DNA of 7,681 nucleotides from an uncultured Eubacteriales bacterium. GTDB lineage: Bacteria > Bacillota > Clostridia > Oscillospirales > CAG-272. Each line of letters starts with the position of its first letter. The first letter of the stretch is position 1. Where the stretch lies: assembly GCA_934462885.1 (NCBI GenBank), contig CAKSJC010000074.1, positions 1 through 7,681 on the forward strand, written 5' to 3'. The translations under genes and the position numbers were made by a program. The notes under the pieces were generated by a model. That model worked only from the letters and a program-made list of their open reading frames with translations. It searched no databases and was not told where the DNA came from. Positions 1-4,993 of this stretch are shown one piece after another.

Positions 1-1
1 G

Positions 2-1258
2 ATATCGGTAAACGAGGCGAAAATATCGAAGCTTGAAGAATCGGGTAATAAAAAAGCGAAAAAATTAAGAAAGCTCACTGAACAGCCCGAAAAATTTTTA
101 TCTACAATACAGATTGCCATAACGCTTTCGGGATTCCTCGGAAGTGCGTTTGCGGCAGACAACTTCGCGGGACCTGTCGTAGCATGGCTTGAATCTCTCG
201 GCGTTACTGTTTCGCATAACGTTTTGCAGTCTCTTTCGGTCATCATAATTACTCTTATTCTTTCATACGTTACGCTCATTCTCGGAGAACTCGTTCCGAA
301 GCGAATAGCGATGAAAAGAAGCGAGCAGATGGCTCTCGGTATGGCGCCGATGCTCTACGGCGTATCGAAAATATTCACACCTATCGTGTGGCTTCTTTCC
401 AAATCGACGAATTGTGTGCTCAGACTCATAGGAATTGATCCTACCGAGTCCGACGAAAACGTCAGCGAGGAAGAAATACGTCTTATGGTAGACGAGGGAA
501 GCCAAAAGGGTGTTATCGACGAACAGGAGCAGAAGCTCATACAAAACGTATTTGAGTTCGACGACCTGACGGTCAGTGAATTTGCGACACACCGCACGGA
601 TATTTCGGTTCTTTGGATGGAAGAAGCGGACGACGTTTGGGAAAATACCATTCACGAGACCCGTCACTCGGTATATCCCGTGTGCGAGGATACCATAGAT
701 AACGTGGTAGGCGTTATCAGCGTAAAGGATTACTTCAGGCTGAGAGGCGAGGGAAGAGACAAGATTCTGAAAGAAGCGCTGCGGCCTGCGTACTTTGTTC
801 CGGAGGGAATACACGCCGACGTGTTGTTCAAGCAGATGCAGAAAACGAAGAACCATTTCGCGGTTGTGCTTGACGAGTACGGCGGACTCATGGGAATAGT
901 CACGATAAACGATCTTCTCGAACAGCTTGTCGGCGACCTCGACGACAACGACAGCGCCGAAGAAGAGAAGCCGGAGATCAGTAAGATCGACGAAAAGCCA
1001 TGGGAAATACGCGGAGTATGCGCGCTTGACGACGTTTCGGCGGCGATAGATGTTGAACTTCCCACAGAGGATTACGATACGATCGGCGGATACGTGTTCG
1101 CAAATTACGGAGTGGTTCCGGACGACGGAAGCGAGTTCGAACTTGAACTTTCTCCTCTCCACGTGAGAGTCACGGAAATTAAAGATCACAGAATAGCGAA
1201 AATGATTGTAACGGTAGAACGCAAACCGGTCGAAGAAGATACGGAAGAAGAAAAGTAA
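2..1258 (+). CDS. CNNM/CBS-pair/CorC-HlyC family membrane protein (hemolysin-like), 5' partial
   Basis: The reading frame is open from the left window edge, so the true start lies outside; the ATG at 224 is internal. 418 residues are visible. In order: the end of a CNNM (DUF21) membrane domain, with a motif STIQIAITLSGF near residues 36-47, a hydrophobic segment near 76-94 and the hallmark GELVPKR at 95-101; a CBS-domain pair about 190-315, containing the very typical HFAVVLDEYGG ending at 295, then GIVT and a DLLEQLVGD stretch; and a CorC/HlyC C-terminal domain about 333-405 with EIRGVCALDDV and DYDTIGGYVF. The protein ends in an acidic tail. Relatives (TlyC, YtfL, CorC, MpfA/YhdP types) are linked to magnesium or other cation efflux or homeostasis at the cytoplasmic membrane; the CBS pair usually binds adenine nucleotides. 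The hemolysin name is historical. Substrate cannot be told from sequence. It converges with the aldo/keto reductase gene, and hairpins follow its stop. Confidence 0.95.
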   Translation: MSVNEAKISKLEESGNKKAKKLRKLTEQPEKFLSTIQIAITLSGFLGSAFAADNFAGPVVAWLESLGVTVSHNVLQSLSVIIITLILSYVTLILGELVPKRIAMKRSEQMALGMAPMLYGVSKIFTPIVWLLSKSTNCVLRLIGIDPTESDENVSEEEIRLMVDEGSQKGVIDEQEQKLIQNVFEFDDLTVSEFATHRTDISVLWMEEADDVWENTIHETRHSVYPVCEDTIDNVVGVISVKDYFRLRGEGRDKILKEALRPAYFVPEGIHADVLFKQMQKTKNHFAVVLDEYGGLMGIVTINDLLEQLVGDLDDNDSAEEEKPEISKIDEKPWEIRGVCALDDVSAAIDVELPTEDYDTIGGYVFANYGVVPDDGSEFELELSPLHVRVTEIKDHRIAKMIVTVERKPVEEDTEEEK

Positions 1259-1276
1259 AAATGAAGAGACTCCGGG

Positions 1277-1318
1277 CGTGAGATGCCGCGGATATTCTTT
1301 CGGCAGTAACGCCTCACG
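1277..1318 (+). other. two-tier RNA hairpin in the convergent spacer, function unknown
   Basis: Outer arms CGTGAG (1277-1282) and CTCACG (1313-1318) pair perfectly. Inside them TGCCG (1284-1288) pairs with CGGCA (1301-1305) around a 12-base loop. No T-run follows, so it is not a standard intrinsic terminator. It begins about 18 bases after the stop of the CorC-like gene and could protect the 3' end of that mRNA. The pairing is visible; the role is a guess. Confidence 0.4.
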
Positions 1319-1344
1319 TGAAAATTTATAAATGATTTATGTTA

Positions 1345-1380
1345 AAAAGAGATACTCGGTTTCGAGTATCTCTTTTAATT
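1345..1380 (+). terminator. strong intrinsic terminator of the CorC-like gene, probably bidirectional
   Basis: A perfect 14-bp stem pairs 1345-1358 with 1363-1376 around the loop GTTT. The 3' arm ends in CTCTTTT and is followed by AATTTT, the usual U-rich tail. Read on the minus strand the stem also ends in a run of five T, so it could stop transcripts from the convergent aldo/keto reductase gene too. Confidence 0.85.
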
Positions 1381-1389
1381 TTGCTTGAG

Positions 1390-1472
1390 CTTTATCCCCG
1401 CTTAAAAGTTAAGCAACACCTCGCGAGCGGGGAGGTTTTCTTTATTTGCAAATTGTACTTCATCCCCGCTTA
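1390..1472. repeat. 15-base direct repeat pair (one mismatch) in the intergenic spacer
   Basis: CTTTATCCCCGCTTA at 1390-1404 recurs as CTTCATCCCCGCTTA at 1458-1472, with starts 68 bases apart. An inverted partial copy (AGCGGGG, 1426-1432) lies between them. The rest of the gene-free stretch 1259-1596 holds only the hairpins listed separately; from 1473 to 1596 I see nothing I can support. Confidence 0.5.
1396..1443 (+). terminator. possible second terminator / alternative hairpins
   Basis: CCCCGCT (1396-1402) can pair with AGCGGGG (1426-1432). Competing smaller stems are GCTTAA/TTAAGC (1400-1405 with 1409-1414) and ACCTC/GAGGT (1418-1422 with 1432-1436). The last is followed directly by TTTTCTTT, as in an intrinsic terminator. 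It lies just after the stronger terminator ending near 1380 and could be a backup. The mutually exclusive pairings make the assignment uncertain. Confidence 0.45.
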
Positions 1473-1596
1473 TACGGATTTTCCTCTGAGACTGCGCGAA
1501 CGCGGCGAAGCTTTCGTTTGGCGTAAAAGGCGCGCTTTCAAAAAACTACGCAATCTTTCCTGTTTCCGACTGAGCTTGTTTTGCGTTTTGCCCGCT

Positions 1597-2436
1597 TTAC
1601 TCCATGTCGAGGAACATTTTGCTTGTCGGCGGAGTATAGACTTCGTCTATTTTTTCCCAATCATCGGGGTGAATTTTCACGTCTGCGGCGGCGCGGTTGA
1701 GAAGAACGTGATCTGCAGAGGAAGCCTTCGGAATAGCGCACATACCGTTTTGACGAAGAACGAACGCAAGCGCGAGCTGCATTACCGTAATACCGTAGGC
1801 GGAAGCAATCTCCGACAACAGCGGATCGTCTTTGATTTCGCGCATACGGCGCAGGCGGCCCGCCTGTGCGAGCGGACAGTACGCAACTGGAGATATATTG
1901 TGCTCTTTTAGCATGGGAAGAAGATCAAACTCAATTCCGCGCGTACCTATGTGATACATTACCTCGTCAACAGCGCAGTTTTTACCGCAGTCGACCGCGA
2001 AAAGCTCATCCATGTCCGCTACGTCGAAGTTTGATACGCCCCATTCGCGGATAAGACCGCGCCGGCGCAGCTCCTCCATGCACCATACCGTCTCCTCAAG
2101 CGGAATATCTCCCCTCCAGTGAAGAAGATAAAAATCGAGATAACCGCATTCAAGACGCTTTATCGAATTTTCGCACGATCGGAATATGTTTTCCCTCCCT
2201 GCGTTGTGGGGATAAACTTTTGAGGTCATGATATATTTCTCACGGCGTATTCCGGCTAAGGCTTTTCCGATAAATTCTTCCGAAAGCCCCTCCCCGTACA
2301 TTTCCGCCGTATCAATAAAGTTCATGCCAAGCTCTATGCCAAGCCTCAGAGCCTCTTTTTCTTTTTTGAACAATAAAGGATCTTCTCCCATAAAACAGGT
2401 TCCCATCCCAAGCTTCGGTATCGCTGTCACTTTCAT
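1597..2436 (-). CDS. aldo/keto reductase
   Basis: A 279-residue NAD(P)H-dependent oxidoreductase of the aldo/keto reductase superfamily, a TIM-barrel cytosolic enzyme that interconverts carbonyls and alcohols; the substrate is not predictable. Numbered from the chosen start, the catalytic tetrad is complete: D42 and Y47 in FIDTAEMYGEG, K73 in MTSKVY, H106 in YLLHWRGD. Other family marks are KLGMGT near the N terminus, GVSNF in the middle and IPKAS near the C terminus, part of the cofactor pocket. Length fits small bacterial members such as the YeaE type. The frame extends upstream to an ATG at 2517, but that ATG sits between the stem and the T-run of the upstream terminator and has no RBS. 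The ATG at 2436 has GGGAG at 2440-2444 (close spacing) and matches where homologues begin. The gene follows the nrdG-rbsK-ruvX unit but is separated from it by that terminator, so it probably has its own, unidentified, promoter. Confidence 0.93.
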   Translation of the reverse strand: MKVTAIPKLGMGTCFMGEDPLLFKKEKEALRLGIELGMNFIDTAEMYGEGLSEEFIGKALAGIRREKYIMTSKVYPHNAGRENIFRSCENSIKRLECGYLDFYLLHWRGDIPLEETVWCMEELRRRGLIREWGVSNFDVADMDELFAVDCGKNCAVDEVMYHIGTRGIEFDLLPMLKEHNISPVAYCPLAQAGRLRRMREIKDDPLLSEIASAYGITVMQLALAFVLRQNGMCAIPKASSADHVLLNRAAADVKIHPDDWEKIDEVYTPPTSKMFLDME

Positions 2437-2467
2437 GCTCTCCCATTCGGAGTATTCCGTCAGTTTA

Positions 2468-2482
2468 AAAACCGCAGGTTTT
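2468..2482. promoter_or_regulatory. short inverted repeat upstream of the aldo/keto reductase
   Basis: AAAACC (2468-2473) and GGTTTT (2477-2482) form a 6-bp inverted repeat with a 3-base centre. It lies between the terminator T-run (2506-2512) and the aldo/keto reductase start, where an operator or leader hairpin would be expected. I found no convincing promoter hexamers beside it, so the role is speculative. Confidence 0.25.
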
Positions 2483-2505
2483 AACGCTCTTTTTTGAAAA
2501 GAAGC

Positions 2506-2549
2506 AAAAAAATTCATGCGGGGAAACTTTTTCGGGAAAGCTCCCCCGC
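2506..2549 (-). terminator. intrinsic terminator after ruvX
   Basis: On the minus strand GCGGGG (2549-2544) pairs with CCCCGC (2523-2518). An inner CTTT/AAAG pairing tightens the loop, and a run of seven T follows at 2512-2506. It starts 16 bases after the ruvX stop, so it ends the nrdG-rbsK-ruvX transcript. Its tail overlaps the apparent N-terminal extension of the aldo/keto reductase frame, which argues that the extension is not translated. Confidence 0.85.
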
Positions 2550-2565
2550 ATTTGGCGTTTATACA

Positions 2566-2988
2566 TTATTTACTCTTCATTTTGCGGGATGTCATGTAGT
2601 CTTCAAGGATAAGACGTGCGGAAAGAGAGTCCACCGCAGCCTTGCGCTTTTTGCCGCGGACGTTGTTGTCCGACAGTATTTTGTGCGCCGAGACTGTTGT
2701 GAGGCGTTCATCGTACATTTCGGCGGGAATGCCGCACAACTCGGAAAGCTCCCGTGCGAACGCCGCGCATTTTTCGCTGCGCGGACCTGCCGTTCCGTTC
2801 ATGTTTATCGGATTTCCCACAACGATAAGCTCCGCTTTCAGATCGCGCACGCGCTCTGCGACCGCTGCAAGAGCCTTTTTGTACGTATCGGCGTACACGC
2901 ATCCCGCCTCGGACGCCATCATTTCATACTTATCGCAAACGGCTATTCCCGTTCTCGCGTCTCCGAAATCTATTCCGACTATAATCAT
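2566..2988 (-). CDS. ruvX: RuvX/YqgF family RNase H-fold nuclease (putative Holliday junction resolvase)
   Basis: A full-length 140-residue protein of the YqgF/RuvX family, small cytosolic RNase H-fold nucleases linked to 16S rRNA 5'-end maturation and proposed as Holliday junction resolvases. Visible motifs: GIDFGDARTGIA at 5-16 with the first acidic residue D7; VVGNPINMNG at 56-65 followed by GPRSEK; DERLTT at 93-98 with E94; and AAVDSLSA at 117-124 with D120. These supply the expected acidic active-site residues. The start at 2988 has AGGAGA at 2996-3001, seven bases upstream. Only 17 bases separate it from the stop of the rbsK-like gene, so the two are almost certainly co-transcribed, with a terminator just after this gene. 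Confidence 0.95.
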   Translation of the reverse strand: MIIVGIDFGDARTGIAVCDKYEMMASEAGCVYADTYKKALAAVAERVRDLKAELIVVGNPINMNGTAGPRSEKCAAFARELSELCGIPAEMYDERLTTVSAHKILSDNNVRGKKRKAAVDSLSARLILEDYMTSRKMKSK

Positions 2989-3005
2989 TTACTTTTCTCC
3001 TGTAA

Positions 3006-3992
3006 TTATTCACGTTCCTCTTCCACGACAGCTTCCGCGTTGTCGCTTGCGCTCTCGGCTTTTTTCTTGTTTCTCGCGTAAGCAATGACCTCATCCCGCG
3101 TGGGAACGGAGGAGATCGCTCCCTCTTTCGTTACGGAAAGAGCCGCCGCGCACGCCGCGTATTTAACAGCTGAGACTATATTTCCGTTCTGAAGGTATAC
3201 ATAGGTCATCACGGCGGTGAAAATATCTCCCGCGCCGGTCGCGTCAACCGCTTCCGCCGTCTCGGCGGGGATCATGTAGTATTCGCGTCCGTCGTAAATG
3301 AACGCTCCGCGTTCGCCGAGTTTTATTACAATATATTTGGCGTCGACGGCGGATTTTAACTTTATCGCCGCTCTGAGACAGTTTTCCTCGTTTGTGGGAG
3401 ATATTCCCGTAAATACCCTCGTTTCGGTTTCGTTCGGGGAGAATATTTCCGCTTTTCCTATCTCGCGGAGAGGAAAATCAAATCTCGCCGGTCCCGCGTC
3501 GATAAAGAGCGGTATTCCGGCTTCATTAGCGCGGCGTGAGGCTTCGATTATCGCTTCGTCCGGTATCTCGAACTGGAGATATACCGCGTCGGGATAGCAC
3601 GTGAACCACTCTTCAATGTCGGAGGCGCGCATTGTTTTGTTCGCTCCGGGGTAAACGATTATTCTGTTTTTTCCGTTTTCTTCCACCAGAACGGAAGCGA
3701 GTCCGGTGGGCTCCTTTTCATCTTCGATTATGAAGCGCGTGTCGATTCCCTCGTTTTTGTACGCCGAAAGAAGTCTTTTCGCGTTCGAATCATGACCGAG
3801 CTTGCAGGCGAAAACGCAGTCCGCGCCGAATTTTGCGAAAGTAACCGCGCTGTTTGCGCCTTTTCCTCCCGCGTTATAGAAATAACTCATGTCGTTTTCT
3901 ATCACAGTCTCGCCTGAATACGGCATACGTCTCATTTTCTGTACGAAATCTATATTCGCGCTGCCTATCACAAGTATTCTCTGTTTTTTCAT
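3006..3992 (-). CDS. rbsK: ribokinase-like PfkB family sugar kinase
   Basis: A 328-residue PfkB-family kinase, closest in pattern to ribokinase, which phosphorylates D-ribose at O5 with ATP in the cytosol. Numbered from the chosen start: GSANIDF near 10-16 (sugar-binding Asp), GGKGAN at 42-47, SPNETE at 185-190 (the NxxE magnesium motif), DATGAGD at 250-256 with catalytic base D256, and GAISSVPTRDEV near 291-302, a typical ribokinase ending. After about residue 307 comes a Lys-rich then Glu/Ala-rich tail that ribokinases normally lack. An ATG at 4013 would add seven residues, but the ATG at 3992 has AGGGAG six bases upstream and matches the family start. It lies 41 bases after nrdG and 17 before ruvX. 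No ribose transporter, RbsD or LacI-type repressor is in view, so ribose is inferred from family resemblance only; another sugar or nucleoside is possible. Confidence 0.88.
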   Translation of the reverse strand: MKKQRILVIGSANIDFVQKMRRMPYSGETVIENDMSYFYNAGGKGANSAVTFAKFGADCVFACKLGHDSNAKRLLSAYKNEGIDTRFIIEDEKEPTGLASVLVEENGKNRIIVYPGANKTMRASDIEEWFTCYPDAVYLQFEIPDEAIIEASRRANEAGIPLFIDAGPARFDFPLREIGKAEIFSPNETETRVFTGISPTNEENCLRAAIKLKSAVDAKYIVIKLGERGAFIYDGREYYMIPAETAEAVDATGAGDIFTAVMTYVYLQNGNIVSAVKYAACAAALSVTKEGAISSVPTRDEVIAYARNKKKAESASDNAEAVVEEERE

Positions 3993-3998
3993 AGTATT

Positions 3999-4004
3999 CT
4001 CCCT
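3999..4004 (-). promoter_or_regulatory. ribosome binding site deciding the rbsK start
   Basis: The minus strand reads AGGGAG, six bases before the ATG at 3992. The upstream in-frame ATG at 4013 would put this site inside the coding region and has no comparable site of its own. Confidence 0.7.
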
Positions 4005-4033
4005 GTTCTGCATTATGTTATTTCATGTGTCGG

Positions 4034-4588
4034 TTAAGCCCATGCCGCCGCACGCGCGTTTTGCGAGTTCGGATAGCAGGTCACGTCAAGGATACGCTGA
4101 TTACGGCTTCCGCGGTATTTTAAGGTGAGATCGCGCTCTTTTTCGATAAACGGACCGTCCACAAGATAGTCCGTGGCGGAGAGAAGATTGTGCGTTCCCT
4201 CGTCTGTTTTTGCTTTTTCGAGAAGAGCTTCGTAGGTATATCCGGTGTATGTCATTACGTTCAGCTTCGCTTCATGCGCGGCTCGCGCAAGAGCGGCCAG
4301 CTCGTTTCCCCAAAGAAACGGCTCTCCTCCCGAGAAAGTAATTCCGTCGAGTTCGCAAAGAAGCGGTTCGATCTCCCGCCATATAAGAAAGGTAGTCGTT
4401 TCGATCCCTCCCGTTATCGAATGGCTTCCCGGATTATGACAGCCGGGACATCCGTGCGGGCATCCCTGAACGAATACCGCAAAACGTAATCCCGGTCCGT
4501 CAACGATAGATTCTCCCACTTTTCCGAACAGCCTGATCGGAAAATCTTCCGGTTTTATTACTTTTTTTCTGCGTGGTGAATGTAACAT
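4034..4588 (-). CDS. nrdG: anaerobic ribonucleoside-triphosphate reductase activating protein (NrdG)
   Basis: A 184-residue radical SAM enzyme that installs the glycyl radical on NrdD, the class III ribonucleotide reductase, allowing dNTP synthesis without oxygen. Visible: GESIVDGPGLRF at 25-36, then QGCPHGCPGCHNP at 41-53, whose C43, C47 and C50 form the CxxxCxxC site for the 4Fe-4S cluster; ITFSGGEP at 83-90 (SAM contacts); YTGYTYE at 114-120; and DYLVDGPF and KYRGSRNQR near the C terminus, typical of NrdG. About 17 residues precede the usual start, but no better start codon lies nearer. The RBS is weak (an AAAGAG about seven bases upstream), and a good promoter lies just upstream. It is the first gene of the unit with rbsK and ruvX. 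nrdD, often adjacent, is not in the window. Confidence 0.94.
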   Translation of the reverse strand: MLHSPRRKKVIKPEDFPIRLFGKVGESIVDGPGLRFAVFVQGCPHGCPGCHNPGSHSITGGIETTTFLIWREIEPLLCELDGITFSGGEPFLWGNELAALARAAHEAKLNVMTYTGYTYEALLEKAKTDEGTHNLLSATDYLVDGPFIEKERDLTLKYRGSRNQRILDVTCYPNSQNARAAAWA

Positions 4589-4625
4589 TTTTTGACTCTT
4601 TTACTTTATTATACTTAATAACATC

Positions 4626-4654
4626 ATTATATAACATCCCTCCCAAAAAATCAA
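4626..4654 (-). promoter_or_regulatory. sigma-70/SigA-type promoter for nrdG-rbsK-ruvX
   Basis: On the minus strand TTGATT (4654-4649) is followed after exactly 17 bases by a perfect TATAAT (4631-4626). Transcription would start near 4619, giving a leader of about 30 bases before the nrdG ATG at 4588. A second TATAAT occurs at 4710-4705, but its nearest -35-like TTGTCA is only 14 bases away, so it is less convincing. Confidence 0.75.
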
Positions 4655-4720
4655 CAGGTTTCGAATAGCGAAAGTTCAGACGGAAAACGTTTTGCTTCCT
4701 TTTAATTATAATAGCGCGCC

Positions 4721-4750
4721 CGCTTGACAAAAGGCGTATTTTGTTAAACG
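4721..4750. repeat. imperfect inverted repeat in the divergent regulatory region
   Basis: TTGACAAAA (4724-4732) and TTTTGTTAA (4739-4747) are inverted copies with one mismatch around a 6-base centre; the flanking CG pairs (4721-4722 with 4749-4750) extend it. It contains a consensus TTGACA, but no -10 hexamer follows at 15-18 bases. It may be a protein binding site or a hairpin between the two divergent promoters. Confidence 0.45.
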
Positions 4751-4761
4751 TCTTTCCCGAT

Positions 4762-4778
4762 AGCCGTTACGGCTTTTT
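4762..4778 (+). terminator. small terminator-like hairpin
   Basis: AGCCG (4762-4766), loop TTA and CGGCT (4770-4774) are followed by TTTT. The 5-bp GC-rich stem plus T-run resembles a minimal intrinsic terminator. No plus-strand gene ends nearby, so it could only act on an unseen short transcript, or it is a palindromic binding site. Confidence 0.35.
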
Positions 4779-4808
4779 AACGCACGTTTTTTCGCAAAAT
4801 TTAGCTTT

Positions 4809-4826
4809 GCCTGAAGGCGTTTTTTT
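4809..4826 (+). terminator. weak hairpin with run of seven T
   Basis: GCC (4809-4811) and GGC (4816-4818) can pair around TGAA, with a wobble pair adding a fourth, and G plus seven T follow. The stem is too short to be trusted as a terminator, but it repeats the hairpin-then-T pattern seen at 4762-4778. Confidence 0.2.
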
Positions 4827-4834
4827 ACGCATCT

Positions 4835-4857
4835 AATATTAAATGGGGTTTAATATT
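4835..4857. promoter_or_regulatory. perfect 9-bp inverted repeat, candidate operator of the SLH gene
   Basis: AATATTAAA (4835-4843) and TTTAATATT (4849-4857) are exact inverted copies around TGGGG. Its centre is about 76 bases before the predicted start of SLH gene transcription and the arm end is 29 bases before the -35 hexamer, a spacing suited to an activator. No T-run follows, so a terminator is unlikely. The binding protein is unknown. Confidence 0.5.
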
Positions 4858-4886
4858 TCACTTGTGTTTCAGATGGAGTAAATATC

Positions 4887-4915
4887 TTGAAAAAAAAAAG
4901 ACGGTGTGGTAATAT
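4887..4915 (+). promoter_or_regulatory. promoter of the SLH surface protein gene, with A-tract spacer
   Basis: TTGAAA (4887-4892) is followed after 17 bases by TAATAT (4910-4915), preceded by TGG, an extended -10 element. Ten consecutive A (4890-4899) cover the end of the -35 and much of the spacer. Predicted transcription start is near 4922, giving a leader of about 72 bases. Confidence 0.65.
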
Positions 4916-4928
4916 ATAGACACAGGAT

Positions 4929-4950
4929 AAGAGGGCGAAACGGCGCTCTT
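4929..4950 (+). other. 5'-leader stem-loop of the SLH mRNA
   Basis: AAGAG (4929-4933) pairs with CTCTT (4946-4950), then after one G/G mismatch GC (4935-4936) pairs with GC (4943-4944) around a 6-base loop. It would lie within about ten bases of the predicted 5' end, where stem-loops often stabilise abundant mRNAs. The structure is modest, and further down the leader is A/T-rich (A6-C-T6 at 4958-4970). Confidence 0.35.
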
Positions 4951-4980
4951 TGATCCGAAAAAACTTTTTTAATTTTTACT

Positions 4981-4985
4981 AGGAG
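4981..4985 (+). promoter_or_regulatory. strong ribosome binding site of the SLH gene
   Basis: A perfect AGGAG lies eight bases before the ATG at 4994, in an unstructured A/T-rich context. It fixes the start and fits high expression. Confidence 0.85.
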
Positions 4986-4993
4986 AAATAAGA

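Noticed and set aside
263..1189. Long open frame on the minus strand opposite the CorC-like gene (308 codons)
   Set aside because: It is fully antisense to a gene with clear family motifs, has no recognisable domain, and arises from that gene's codon bias.
1339..1911. Plus-strand open frame across the terminator and into the aldo/keto reductase
   Set aside because: It begins at the terminator hairpin, has no RBS, and its second half is antisense to catalytic-domain coding sequence.
2494..3088. Two overlapping plus-strand open frames opposite ruvX
   Set aside because: Both are antisense to a conserved full-length ruvX and show no domain or RBS.
4500..4730. Minus-strand open frame overlapping the nrdG start in another frame
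   Set aside because: It covers the nrdG promoter and out-of-frame nrdG codons, and shows no family resemblance.
4724..4752. Promoter for an unseen plus-strand RNA starting from TTGACA at 4724
   Set aside because: No acceptable -10 hexamer lies 15-18 bases downstream; the TTGACA is better explained as part of an inverted repeat.
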